A stretch of DNA of 64,000 nt. It comes from Lysobacter sp. ISL-50. Lineage in GTDB: Bacteria; Pseudomonadota; Gammaproteobacteria; Xanthomonadales; Xanthomonadaceae. A model generated the notes under the pieces. It did no database searches. It was not told where the DNA came from and saw only the letters and a list, made by a program, of their open reading frames with translations. Below, in pieces: positions 1-8,013 of this stretch; position 1 is the stretch's first letter; every line of letters begins with the position of its first letter. The DNA lies in contig NZ_JAGGRI010000005.1 of assembly GCF_018612875.1 (NCBI RefSeq), positions 56,568-120,567 on the forward strand. The letters run 5' to 3'. A program made the position numbers and the translations under genes.

Positions 1-2
1 CG

Positions 3-413
3 GGCAAGCGCCCGTTCCACACCATCATTCCCGCGTTCGTGACCCGGCAGGGCAAGCCGTGGCTGTCGTATGGCGTGATGGGCGGGGCGATGCAGCCGCA
101 GGGCCATGCGCAGATCTTGATGAACCTGATCGACTTCGGCATGAACCTGCAGGAAGCCGGCGACGCGCCGCGCATCCAGCACGACGGCTCGACCGACCCG
201 GCCGGGCAGGCGGAGGCGATGAGCGACGGCGGCGAGGTGGATCTGGAAACCGGGTACCCGTACGAAACCATTCGCGAACTGATGCGGCGCGGGCACAGCG
301 TGCGCTCGGCGCTGGGGCCTTATGGCGGGTATCAGGCGATCATGGTGAATCCCAACGGCGGCTACGTCGGGGCGAGCGAGTCGCGTAAGGATGGGCAGGC
401 GGCTGGGTATTGA
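3..413 (+). CDS. ggt: Gamma-glutamyltranspeptidase, C-terminal part (5' end outside the window)
   Basis: Reading frame 3 is open from the window edge and ends in TGA at 411-413, giving about 136 residues. The segment begins GKRPFHTIIPAF and continues through GVMGGAMQPQGHAQ and an E-S-R near the end, all typical of the small-subunit end of gamma-glutamyltranspeptidases. These periplasmic Ntn-hydrolases cleave or transfer the gamma-glutamyl group of glutathione and similar compounds. The catalytic Thr and the large subunit lie upstream of the window, so activity cannot be judged. A glutathione-linked theme continues downstream with an ATP-grasp enzyme and a gamma-glutamylcyclotransferase-like protein, although a repeat-filled gap separates them. 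Confidence 0.88.
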   Translation, partial: GKRPFHTIIPAFVTRQGKPWLSYGVMGGAMQPQGHAQILMNLIDFGMNLQEAGDAPRIQHDGSTDPAGQAEAMSDGGEVDLETGYPYETIRELMRRGHSVRSALGPYGGYQAIMVNPNGGYVGASESRKDGQAAGY

Positions 414-1078
414 GGGGAAGGGGTTGAGGTGAGGGAGTGCGCTCACGGCTCCCCTCCAGAAAAGCGAGTTCCCCCCTTTGAAAAAGGGGGGCCAGGGGGG
501 ATTCGCTTTTGCCCTGGCTCTTGCTCGCCATTCCCGCGAAAGCACGAATGCCGCGACTTCAAGCGTTCTCGCACGATAGGCACTGGATTCCCGCGTTCGC
601 GGGAATGACGTTCTTGGGGAATGGCGCTGAAGTCTTTGGATGTTCGGCTACACCGAAGTAAAGCCGCGCCCGCCTTCGCGGGAATGACGTTCTTGACAGA
701 TGACGCTGAAGTCTCTGGATGTTCGGCTCCGCCGAAGTAAAGCCGCGCCTATCTCCGCGCGGATGCCCGCTTCACCGCAACACACTCGAACCCGCGCGCA
801 TCCAACAGCGCCAAATTCTTGCACCCATCCAAACCCGCGCGCGAAGCTTTCGCCATTTCGCGCCGTCGCCGCGATCGCGCGCAGAATCGGGTTGACACAT
901 CGCGACCGCCTGTCGAACCATTGGCCTCGCATCGTCCACAACGCGATGCATTCCACGCGCCGCCGGCCCTCGGCCGCGGCGCGATCCGGGCCGAGGGGTG
1001 CTGCGACGGAGTCCACACGCTCCGCCACGCTCGATCCGCGATGCCGAGCAAGGGCGCCCTCCCGATCAAGGAGGCGTC
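414..1078. repeat. Non-coding gap filled with two intergenic repeat families
   Basis: I see no credible gene here; the long overlapping ORFs are high-GC artefacts. At 469-510 is a C-run/TTTGAAAAA/G-run element (family A). At 529-752 are three units of a second family (family B), built from CATTCCCGCG...CGCGGGAATGACG inverted ends and a repeated GATGTTCGGCT(C/A)CGCCGAAGTAAAGC core. The rest, to 1067, has no recognisable signal. A strong Shine-Dalgarno, AAGGAGG at about 1068-1074, belongs to the next gene. Confidence 0.75.
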
Positions 1079-2062
1079 ATGCCTGCGTCCAATGTTCCCA
1101 CTCCCGGTTCCCTCTCTCCCACTGCCGTATCGGGCGAACCCATGTCGATCCAATCACTACGCTTCGATCCCCCGCTGTCCATCGCCCTGGTCACCTCGCA
1201 CGTCCATCCCGACATCGATACCGACGATCACGGCCTGGTCGCCGCGCTGCGTGCGCACGGCATCGAGTCCACCGCGCGCATGTGGAACGACCCGTCGGTG
1301 GACTGGTCCGCGTTCGATGCGCTGCTGGTGCGCAGCACCTGGGACTATTTCCAGCACTACACCGAGTTTCTCGGCTGGTACGAGCACATCGCCAAGATCG
1401 GCGCGGTCATCGTCAATCCGCTGCCGCTGCTGATCTGGAACAGCGACAAGCGCTATCTGCTCGATCTGGCGAAACTCGACGTGCCGATCATCCCGACCAC
1501 GCTGGCGCGCGGCGTCGAGCTGGAAACGGCGCTGGCGTCGATGAGCGGCGAAGTCGTGGTCAAGCCCAGCGTCAGCGGCGGCGCCTGGCATACCGTGCGC
1601 GGCCGCGTCGGCAGCGCCGAATTCCAGCAAGCGCTGGCGTCGCTGCCGCGTGAGCTCGACTATCTGGTGCAGCCGTTCATGCCGCAGATCGTCGAGGAAG
1701 GCGAGTGGTCGCTGCTGTTCTTCGGCGGCGTCTACAGCCACGCGGTGCTCAAGAAGCCCGGCAGCGACGACTACCGCGTGCAGACGTATTTCGGCGGCAC
1801 CGCGGATGCGACCGCGCCGAGTCCGCACATTCTCGCCTCGGCCGAGCGCGCGCTGCGGGCGGTGGCCGAGCTGGGCCATCGCGATCAGGCCTATGTGCGC
1901 GTGGACGGCGTCGTGGATGCGGGCGTGTTCCGGATCATGGAGCTGGAATTCATCGAACCGTTCCTGCACTTCGCCGCGCATCCGCCGGCTGCGACCTTGT
2001 TCGCCGCGCAGTTGGCGCAACGCTGGCAGACATTGCGCAAGCCCGCGGTCGCTGAGGCCTGA
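1079..2062 (+). CDS. ATP-grasp domain protein (glutathione synthetase/RimK-like)
   Basis: A 327-residue protein. The N-terminal part (IALVTSHVHPDIDTDD, then LLVRSTWDYFQHY) is the pre-ATP-grasp domain of a family of standalone ATP-grasp ligases. The central part has VVKPSVSGGAWHTVRG (ATP-binding loop), YLVQPFMPQIVEEGEWSLLFF and a C-terminal LEFIEPF with metal-binding acidic residues. The family joins a carboxylate to an amine or thiol through an acyl-phosphate, and the substrate cannot be read from sequence. I chose ATG 1079 because AAGGAGG lies just upstream; an internal ATG at 1142 lacks a comparable site. The neighbouring ggt fragment and cyclotransferase-like gene hint at gamma-glutamyl chemistry, which is inference only. 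Confidence 0.82.
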   Translation: MPASNVPTPGSLSPTAVSGEPMSIQSLRFDPPLSIALVTSHVHPDIDTDDHGLVAALRAHGIESTARMWNDPSVDWSAFDALLVRSTWDYFQHYTEFLGWYEHIAKIGAVIVNPLPLLIWNSDKRYLLDLAKLDVPIIPTTLARGVELETALASMSGEVVVKPSVSGGAWHTVRGRVGSAEFQQALASLPRELDYLVQPFMPQIVEEGEWSLLFFGGVYSHAVLKKPGSDDYRVQTYFGGTADATAPSPHILASAERALRAVAELGHRDQAYVRVDGVVDAGVFRIMELEFIEPFLHFAAHPPAATLFAAQLAQRWQTLRKPAVAEA

Positions 2063-2192
2063 GCCCGCGGCACCGCGTCATCGTCACGGCGTCCGCGCCG
2101 TGCCGATGACGCGACCGCCGATGCGGCCCGCGCCCGACCCGCGTATCGTCGCATCGACTTCGCCGCCGCGGCCTCGCCGCAATGGAGCCCTC

Positions 2193-2546
2193 ATGAGCGA
2201 CAGCTTCGTCGTCCGCCTGTTTTCCTACGGCACTCTGCAATTGCCGTCGGTGCAGCAAGCCACCTTCGGCCGCGCCTTGCAGGGCGAGGCCGACGCCTTG
2301 GTCGGTTATCGCCGCACGATGGTCAAGATCGACGACCCGCAGGTGGTCGCGACCAGCGGCGAGGCCTATCACCCCATCGTCGAAGCCAGCGGCGACGCGA
2401 ACGATCGCGTGGACGGCACGGTGTTCGCCATCAGCGCCGAAGAACTCGCCCGCGCCGACGACTACGAGGTGGACGACTACGAACGCGTCGAAGCGGCGCT
2501 GGCCTCGGGCCGGCAGGCGTGGGTGTACGTGAAGCGCGTGCGCTGA
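2193..2546 (+). CDS. Gamma-glutamylcyclotransferase-like (AIG2/GGCT) protein
   Basis: A 117-residue protein opening with VRLFSYGTLQLPSVQQ, the YGTL signature of the GGCT fold, and containing the acidic DDYEVDDYERV segment where the family's catalytic Glu is found. Members release 5-oxoproline from gamma-glutamyl amino acids or act on related amines. The length suits the short bacterial subfamily. ATG 2193 is preceded by GGAG at a suitable distance. It lies 130 bp downstream of the ATP-grasp gene on the same strand and may be co-transcribed. Confidence 0.82.
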   Translation: MSDSFVVRLFSYGTLQLPSVQQATFGRALQGEADALVGYRRTMVKIDDPQVVATSGEAYHPIVEASGDANDRVDGTVFAISAEELARADDYEVDDYERVEAALASGRQAWVYVKRVR

Positions 2547-2710
2547 GCCACGGCTCGAGCGGACTCACACCGAGCGCGTGGCGGAACTAACCGGCGCAGC
2601 CAGCTCCGTAGCAGTGGCGTCATGCACAGCAAGGAATGAGATCGGAACACGAAGCGCTCCTGGCCGTCCCTTGCGGGGCGGTGCAGCTGAGGTCGGATTG
2701 GAGAGGAAAC

Positions 2711-4048
2711 TTAGACGGTGCGGGGCGTTTGGTTTCGGGTTTGTTCCTGGCTTTGTTCTTGAGCCAAAGCCGCCCGTTGGTCAGCCGCCGCCAGCTTCTG
2801 GAAAGACACTTCGACGGGAATCTGCGCGGCGATCACGGTGTTCACATGGGCGCGTTTGTGCGCCGGATCGTGCAGTTCGCCCTGCACCGCGAAGACATCG
2901 GTTCCGGCCGGCGTGTTACGGCCCGGGATCACATGGTTGATCTGCTCCAGCCCCGCCAGTCGCGAGCTCACCAGCAGCGCTGCCGTGGTGCGCTCGGCGG
3001 TCGCGTCCAGCGGACGCCCCTGCTCGGCGAAGACACGCCCGACACCCGCGTCGAGGGTGCTGTGCATCGAATGGTTCGGATGGTCCCGATGGCGCGGGTC
3101 GGGTACACGGCTCTCCGGCGCGGGCACTGCACCGTGTGCATCCTTGAACGGGCTTTCGGGCGTCTTCTCGGGCAGGCGCCGCCCGATCTCTTCGGCGATG
3201 CCCATCGGCCCACGCAGGACGGCCGACCCGATCGATGCGCCTTCCTGCGTGGCCCAAATGTCGCCACGGAACTTCTCGATCATGGGTTCAAAGCGATGGG
3301 CGTTGACTCGGGTTTCGGGATCGCGCAACACCGAGATGTCCTTCGTCTGCCCCGGTCCTGCATCGCGGAAATTGTGCAAGCTGTGCGAGAGCGCGCCAGA
3401 CGCCAAGGCCACCGGCAGGTTTCGCTCATCGATGAGGCGTGCATCGTTGTTGGCGTAGCCCGCGACCGACAGCGTGTTGATGTCGTGCCGGCTCGCGTAC
3501 ACCCGCACCTCGCCGAAGTGGTGGCTGCCGGAACTGACGAAGTCGGCGGCCATGACGTGGTTGACGACTTGATGGCCGCCTTCGGGGATACGCATATTCA
3601 GGTCGGCCGCGCCGTAAGCGTTGAAGGTCTCGCCTTGCAGGCCCAGCTTGGCGGCGGTGACCTGGGCCAGGCAGCCGCCGAGGGAGTGGCCCGTCACCGT
3701 GACAGGAACGCCTTCGGCCCCCGCTTTTTCCATAGCTTTACGCGTGAATTCAAGCGCGTCGTCGGCCTGCTGGTTGGCACGCCGTCCCACCATACCGCCA
3801 TCCGCACGCAACACGTCGTCGATGAACTCGCGTGTGAATTCGGTACCACGATGAGCGACGACGATTTCACCAGTATCCTCACGCTGAATCATCACGCCTT
3901 GGTAGCCAAACGACTTGTTGTCCACTACTTCCAGCACGTTGAACGTAACGCCGCCGATGTCGATGTTGCGCTTACCATCTTTGCTAAACGGTGGCGGATC
4001 GTAAGCAACTTCGGACAGTTCTGCGTATTGCTGGCTACTAATTGTCAT
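2711..4048 (-). CDS. Type IV secretion effector: class 3 lipase with C-terminal XVIPCD
   Basis: A 445-residue protein in two parts. Residues about 1-250 form an alpha/beta-hydrolase lipase: IVVAHRGTE near 62-70, then the nucleophile elbow GHSLGG at 120-125 with Ser122. Residues about 316-445 match the XVIPCD, the C-terminal signal by which Xanthomonadales effectors bind VirD4: DPRHRDHPNHSMH, then INHV, then VFAVQGELHDPAHKRAHV, then PVEVSFQKL, and a Gln-rich tail. Known members kill rival bacteria; the lipase type would attack membrane phospholipids in the target's periplasm. There is no Sec signal, as expected. Its start overlaps the 3' end of the lipoprotein gene by 11 nt, the usual immunity-effector pairing. 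Function is inferred from the family; the domain calls are strong. Confidence 0.93.
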   Translation of the reverse strand: MTISSQQYAELSEVAYDPPPFSKDGKRNIDIGGVTFNVLEVVDNKSFGYQGVMIQREDTGEIVVAHRGTEFTREFIDDVLRADGGMVGRRANQQADDALEFTRKAMEKAGAEGVPVTVTGHSLGGCLAQVTAAKLGLQGETFNAYGAADLNMRIPEGGHQVVNHVMAADFVSSGSHHFGEVRVYASRHDINTLSVAGYANNDARLIDERNLPVALASGALSHSLHNFRDAGPGQTKDISVLRDPETRVNAHRFEPMIEKFRGDIWATQEGASIGSAVLRGPMGIAEEIGRRLPEKTPESPFKDAHGAVPAPESRVPDPRHRDHPNHSMHSTLDAGVGRVFAEQGRPLDATAERTTAALLVSSRLAGLEQINHVIPGRNTPAGTDVFAVQGELHDPAHKRAHVNTVIAAQIPVEVSFQKLAAADQRAALAQEQSQEQTRNQTPRTV

Positions 4049-4679
4049 GACCCTGTTCCTTGGCCTCTAGCATGATGATGAAGGTGTTAGTCGGCTCGGT
4101 TTTGTATCTGCTTCTAAAATGCTCTTTCTTGAGGGCTGACTCGAATGCAAATACGGGATCAGAGGGCTGGGTGCCATAAGAATCACGCCGGACATACAGG
4201 GAAATGGGCAGTTGATCGATAACCTCCGAATGGCCTATGTGCGCGACGAACTTCTGCTCTTTAGGATCGTCGGTCGGCTTCAATGTCAAGCTGACACTCT
4301 CGATTTCCCAAGTGCACACTCCCTTTCCGAAGTAATCTTTTTCGGCCACCGCATCCAGATACACATCGAATCGGTACTCGGTCTCTGAAATCTTGTGCAA
4401 TGGCGGAACGACATCGAAACTGCTCGGAGTAGGGAATGTGCCTGAGAATGGCTCGGCGTCAGGCATGCATTCCTGGGCGGGCCCCACCTTGTAACGGATG
4501 TCGGCCGAGGCGCCCTTGAACGGCCCTGGCGCACCTTCGATCTTTGCGGTGACAACGTACTTCTGACGCGGGTTGGGATTGCGCTCGTACTTCGGGTCCA
4601 TGACCGCGTTGGAGCAGCCGGTTAGCATCACTGCCATAGCGGCGAGTGCGAGGACTGCAAGGGGCGCGTTCGGCTTCAT
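4038..4679 (-). CDS. Lipoprotein, probable immunity protein of the lipase effector
   Basis: A 213-residue protein with a lipoprotein signal peptide ending in VMLTGC (lipidated Cys about residue 22). The mature part is soluble and resembles nothing I can name. Position supports an immunity role: it is immediately upstream of, and overlaps by 11 nt, the XVIPCD lipase, and known immunity proteins for periplasm-acting type IV effectors of this group are lipoproteins in exactly this arrangement. I took ATG 4679 because it gives a canonical signal peptide; longer in-frame extensions run into the neighbouring gene. Base composition is visibly lower in G+C than most of the window. Confidence 0.82.
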   Translation of the reverse strand: MKPNAPLAVLALAAMAVMLTGCSNAVMDPKYERNPNPRQKYVVTAKIEGAPGPFKGASADIRYKVGPAQECMPDAEPFSGTFPTPSSFDVVPPLHKISETEYRFDVYLDAVAEKDYFGKGVCTWEIESVSLTLKPTDDPKEQKFVAHIGHSEVIDQLPISLYVRRDSYGTQPSDPVFAFESALKKEHFRSRYKTEPTNTFIIMLEAKEQGHDN

Positions 4680-4756
4680 CTGCGATTGACTCGATTCGTA
4701 TGGCGCTGGTTGAAGGGCTGGGTTGCGAACATCGCATCTCGCCGGTCGGCACCGGC

Positions 4757-5278
4757 TCAAAGCCAGACGGCGCCTGTGCCTGGGCTCGACTCTCTGAAGC
4801 GGATGATCAAAGAACGAGTTCTGGATGCGTATCGCGCGGTGAACAGCGAGAGCGCGACCATTGCGAAGGTGCCAACCCACAACATTGGGAAGAGCAGCGC
4901 AAGCTGCCCTAGTACCACGACCAGGAGGGCCGCGCTCTGACTGACGAAGCCCAGCAATGTTCCGTACTTCGCACGCGAATGCAGCCCGCTTCCCGCATAG
5001 TCCGGGACGGTCTTCAGCGCTTTGAGAGACTCCCAGTAGACGCCTCCCAGGCACCCCATGGACAGGGTGTGCAGAGCAGCTGAGCCGAAAGCCAACGGGA
5101 CCGCAGCCACAACGAAATGAAGCGCCGAGAACACATGACCTGACAGAAGCAACACGACAAAACTGATGAGCGCACCGCTTGACAGCCGGGACCACCACGC
5201 AGCGCGCGCGCTCTCCGCGCCGATCTTCTCCAGGATTTCGGCGGCGGCCGGGGGTGTTGCGTTGAAAAGAAAATTCAT
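4757..5278 (-). CDS. Unknown membrane protein in the type IV effector cluster
   Basis: A 173-residue protein with about four hydrophobic segments (SGALISFVVLLLSGHVFS; FVVAAVPLAFGSAALHTLS; SAALLVVVLGQLALLFPML; WVGTFAMVALSLF) and a short basic C-terminus. No family recognised. ATG 5278 was preferred over an upstream ATG at 5290 because GGAGCG lies about 6 nt before it. It sits between the DUF4189 gene(s) and the immunity lipoprotein on the same strand, so it is probably part of the same operon. A role as an accessory immunity or secretion factor is conceivable but unsupported. Confidence 0.7.
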   Translation of the reverse strand: MNFLFNATPPAAAEILEKIGAESARAAWWSRLSSGALISFVVLLLSGHVFSALHFVVAAVPLAFGSAALHTLSMGCLGGVYWESLKALKTVPDYAGSGLHSRAKYGTLLGFVSQSAALLVVVLGQLALLFPMLWVGTFAMVALSLFTARYASRTRSLIIRFRESSPGTGAVWL

Positions 5279-5344
5279 CGGGCGCTCCATGGCTATTCGT
5301 TCACCAGCACTGCGATCTGTAGCGACCGCGGTGCACTTACCTCG

Positions 5345-5479
5345 TCAGCGGACTTTGGCGGGCAGGCTGCACGCCGCGTAATAGACGTGGCGGTCGGTGT
5401 CGCCACGCTTCTGGCAAACCGCCATTTCCATCTCCGACGCGTCCTGTGTTGATTCTGCTTGATGCCGTTTGATACTCAT
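5345..5479 (-). pseudogene. Truncated remnant of a second DUF4189 gene
   Basis: A 44-codon ORF directly downstream of the intact DUF4189 gene. Its C-terminus (VCQKRGDTDRHVYYAACSLP then AKVR) aligns without gaps to the intact neighbour's C-terminus (VCRKSSESECWIYYSGCSLP then VRVR). I count 11 identities in 24, including both Cys, the YY pair and the CSLP motif. The N-terminal signal peptide and most of the domain are missing. The simplest reading is a tandem duplicate that has lost its 5' part. The ATG at 5479 may or may not be used. Confidence 0.62.
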
Positions 5480-5500
5480 CGCGATGACTTTTCTTGATGT

Positions 5501-5986
5501 TCAACGAACTCGAACAGGGAGACTGCACCCACTGTAGTAAATCCAGCATTCGCTTTCGCTGCTTTTTCTGCACACTTGATTCGCGTTTTCCAATGCTTCC
5601 TCGAGCGTTGCCGCACTTTCGGAGAATGAGGCCGTGCGGGACGCCACCACCACGGCGCACTGGTTTTTGTATGCAAAAGACAGACGACATTTATTCTTGG
5701 TGCTGCGGTCGCGGCATTCCTTAAGCGCTTGAGCCTTGGCTGCGGACTTGCTGTCGACCTCAGCAACAATGCCAAATGCGCCAGCGTCATCGGTAGCAAT
5801 AGCTCCCCACCTGCTTGCCCACGAGGGGCCAGGGGATGCAGGAGTGCTCACTCCTTGAATCGGACCGCAAGAACCTAACGATGTACCGCTGTAGGGGATT
5901 TGTCCGGGAGGACATCCACCTTCCGCCTTTGACGGGCCAGTTGGAAGAGCAACCAGCACGGCAAGTAAGAGCACTACCTTTTTCAT
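5501..5986 (-). CDS. DUF4189 domain secreted protein
   Basis: A 161-residue protein with a Sec signal peptide (MKKVVLLLAVLVALPTGPSKA). The body has the DUF4189 pattern: WGAIATDD near the start of the domain, alternating conserved Cys (ALKECRD, CRLSF, NQCAVVV), a repeated alpha/beta unit and a closing GCSLP motif. Proteins of this type are common beside type IV secretion genes in Xanthomonadales, but their function is unknown. It starts 4 nt after the virB6 stop codon, so it is surely in the same operon. Confidence 0.85.
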   Translation of the reverse strand: MKKVVLLLAVLVALPTGPSKAEGGCPPGQIPYSGTSLGSCGPIQGVSTPASPGPSWASRWGAIATDDAGAFGIVAEVDSKSAAKAQALKECRDRSTKNKCRLSFAYKNQCAVVVASRTASFSESAATLEEALENANQVCRKSSESECWIYYSGCSLPVRVR

Positions 5987-5990
5987 GACC

Positions 5991-7133
5991 TTAATCCCTC
6001 GTCACTTCGTCAGAAGACTTGATGCGCTGCTCATGTACCGGCGGCGTCCCGGTAATTCGATTGCTGTGGTTGTATGTGGCACTAGCCGCCTCAGCCGGCA
6101 CGTAGGACTTGTCTGACCGGTGGCTATCGTTGCGGGCCTGCGGTGAGTAAGAACCTGGAGGCTGCCCTTGCGGCCCCGGCGAACCGCCACCACCACCCGC
6201 GCCGCCTGATAACGCGGAGAAGTGCATGAAGCTGCCGAGTTGCCCCTGGAAGAAGTTGGCCAGCGATTGAGGAACCGTGATCAGCAGCGCGGTCGCCAAC
6301 AACCCGATACCCCCTTGTTGCAGGGCTTGGCTGCTGATGCCCTCGACCTCGATACCCACTATCGAAGCCAGCTTCGCCACCCATAGGCCCGCCGCGATGC
6401 GCGCGACGAGTTCCAGAATCACGCCCGACATCACGCTCAGGCATCCCATCGAGAAAATCGTCCCTATTGTGTAGTTCAGCCATTTCACGAAATGGCCCTT
6501 TGTCTGGTCGAACATCAGACACAGGATGAATATCGGCCCCAGGGCCATGGAGAAGGCCATCGTGCATTTGAATGTGAGGTACAGCACGCCGGAAACCATG
6601 GCTGGCCCGGCAAGCCCGAATCCGGCAAACACAAGCGCACGGGTCTTCTGATCTTGCAGGGTCGGATCGTCCTTTGAAACTTGCACGCCATCTATCGCCG
6701 TAAGCGCGACTTGCAAGTACCCAAGATTCTTGTCGATGGCATCGGCCGTGCTCTGGTTCTCATGCCCGGAAAACAGGCCATGCACGGCTCGGTCCATATC
6801 TTGAGTAAAGAGTTGATACACATTGGTACCGCCGAAGGACATGGTGGTCGCGGCTGTAATGATCAGCACGTTCCGCAGCGAGCCAACCAACAGGCTCCTC
6901 AAGGTGCCGTTCGACTGCCCGGTGACCATGCGGTAGCCCATGATCATGATCCACAGCACGACGAGCGTTCCCGCGATGCTGGCCGCCCATGACATCGTCC
7001 TCTCCATCATGGCGAAGCCGATGTCATCGATTTGGCGAGTCAAGTAGTCGTTAATGATGCGAAAGATCGCGTATTCGCCGAGTCCCGCCTGGCTTGAAGG
7101 GGACAGCAAGTCCGACATGCGGCTGAAAGTCAT
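5991..7133 (-). CDS. virB6: Type IV secretion inner-membrane protein VirB6
   Basis: A 380-residue polytopic protein with a periplasmic N-terminus, hydrophobic segments near residues 50-70 and 80-105, a long loop, and a cluster of further membrane spans between about 165 and 305. That is the topology of VirB6/TrbL, the inner-membrane channel subunit of type IV secretion systems. A conserved Trp in the central segment (GLWVAKLAS) and the FDQTKGHFVKWLN motif fit the family. The last 75 residues are a Gly/Pro/Ser-rich, hydrophilic tail as in xanthomonad VirB6. It lies 48 nt after virB5 and 4 nt before DUF4189. No other channel genes (virB1-4, 7-11, virD4) are in the window. Confidence 0.88.
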   Translation of the reverse strand: MTFSRMSDLLSPSSQAGLGEYAIFRIINDYLTRQIDDIGFAMMERTMSWAASIAGTLVVLWIMIMGYRMVTGQSNGTLRSLLVGSLRNVLIITAATTMSFGGTNVYQLFTQDMDRAVHGLFSGHENQSTADAIDKNLGYLQVALTAIDGVQVSKDDPTLQDQKTRALVFAGFGLAGPAMVSGVLYLTFKCTMAFSMALGPIFILCLMFDQTKGHFVKWLNYTIGTIFSMGCLSVMSGVILELVARIAAGLWVAKLASIVGIEVEGISSQALQQGGIGLLATALLITVPQSLANFFQGQLGSFMHFSALSGGAGGGGGSPGPQGQPPGSYSPQARNDSHRSDKSYVPAEAASATYNHSNRITGTPPVHEQRIKSSDEVTRD

Positions 7134-7181
7134 GGTTTGAATCCGTTCTGGAATGGGCAGGCGTGTGCGTCGGCTGGCAGG

Positions 7182-7964
7182 TCAGTTGCCGAGCGCTGCC
7201 TTGATGGCAACAGCCTGAATGACTTGCCCGCCGATTCCGGTTCTGTTTCCCTCCAGGGCACGTTTGGCCAAGCGAGCCTGGTCCTGTTTGAGCGACTCGA
7301 TGTAGTCCTCGTAGGCCTTCATGCGCGCCTGCCAGTAATCGAGGTCCAGCTGATTTCGCGCGACGAACCGATAGGCCTCGTTGTCGTTCGCGGCTAGCGC
7401 GCCCTGACTGCCGTTGACGCTGTCGCGCTGGCTCTCGATCTGCGCGAATTCCTGGTTTCGCCGCATGAGCCTGCGCAGCATCTGCACCGACTCGTTGTAC
7501 TTCATGTTTTCCGCATGGATCATGCGCTGGCAGATGGATTGCTGCTCGCCGATAACGTTCCCGCCAAGCTTGGGCGCGGCTTGCTGAAACACGGTCGTCA
7601 ACTGTCCCTTGATGCCTTCGCCCCGTCCCGGACACATGTCCTCCATACCGTAGTCGGCCGGGCGCGGCGGGAAGCTGTCTTCCATACGAGACTGCCCGAA
7701 GTTCAACCGCTGCAGTCGGATCAACTGTTGCTGGTAGTGGGTTACGGTCTTCTGATACTGACTCGCTGTCTCCTGCCAGCGCTTGCTCTGTTTGCCGTAT
7801 TCGACGGAGTCTTCGCTCGTCTGCTTCAACTTCGCCATGAGACCGAACGGGTCTTTGACGATCATCTGTGCACTGGCTTGATGGCTCGTGAGAACGCCCA
7901 AGGCGATGGCAGTGATTGCAGCCCCCCTGATGGAGCGACGATTCACCCTGCTGCGATTCCTCAT
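7182..7964 (-). CDS. virB5: Type IV secretion minor pilin VirB5 (TrbJ-like)
   Basis: A 260-residue protein with a signal peptide ending near SHQASA, followed by QMIVKDPFGLMAKLKQ and a long run of helical, coiled-coil-like sequence (QTSEDSVEYGKQSKRWQETA), then a second helical block ending in KRALEGNRTGIGGQ. This two-part helical architecture, with conserved 'D/E-x-x-x-Y-x-x-x' repeats, is that of VirB5/TrbJ proteins, which sit at the pilus tip or periplasmic channel. It is followed directly by virB6. The gene 49 nt upstream is a response regulator on the same strand. Confidence 0.84.
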   Translation of the reverse strand: MRNRSRVNRRSIRGAAITAIALGVLTSHQASAQMIVKDPFGLMAKLKQTSEDSVEYGKQSKRWQETASQYQKTVTHYQQQLIRLQRLNFGQSRMEDSFPPRPADYGMEDMCPGRGEGIKGQLTTVFQQAAPKLGGNVIGEQQSICQRMIHAENMKYNESVQMLRRLMRRNQEFAQIESQRDSVNGSQGALAANDNEAYRFVARNQLDLDYWQARMKAYEDYIESLKQDQARLAKRALEGNRTGIGGQVIQAVAIKAALGN

Positions 7965-8013
7965 GTTCGACTCCGTGTCGTGTTGAAGGTACGGCCGACG
8001 TCGGCCCCGTGAT

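Noticed and set aside
469..752. Repeats near 0.5 kb considered as a CRISPR array
   Set aside because: The units are unequal, contain inverted ends and lack evenly spaced unique spacers; no cas gene is present.
2636..4075. Long plus-strand ORF of 479 codons opposite the lipase gene
   Set aside because: It is antisense to the lipase, whose catalytic and XVIPCD motifs are clear. High G+C produces long open frames on the other strand.
5337..5690. 117-codon minus-strand ORF overlapping the DUF4189 gene
   Set aside because: It overlaps the well-supported DUF4189 reading frame and has no domain; the real content of its lower part is the DUF4189 remnant in another frame.
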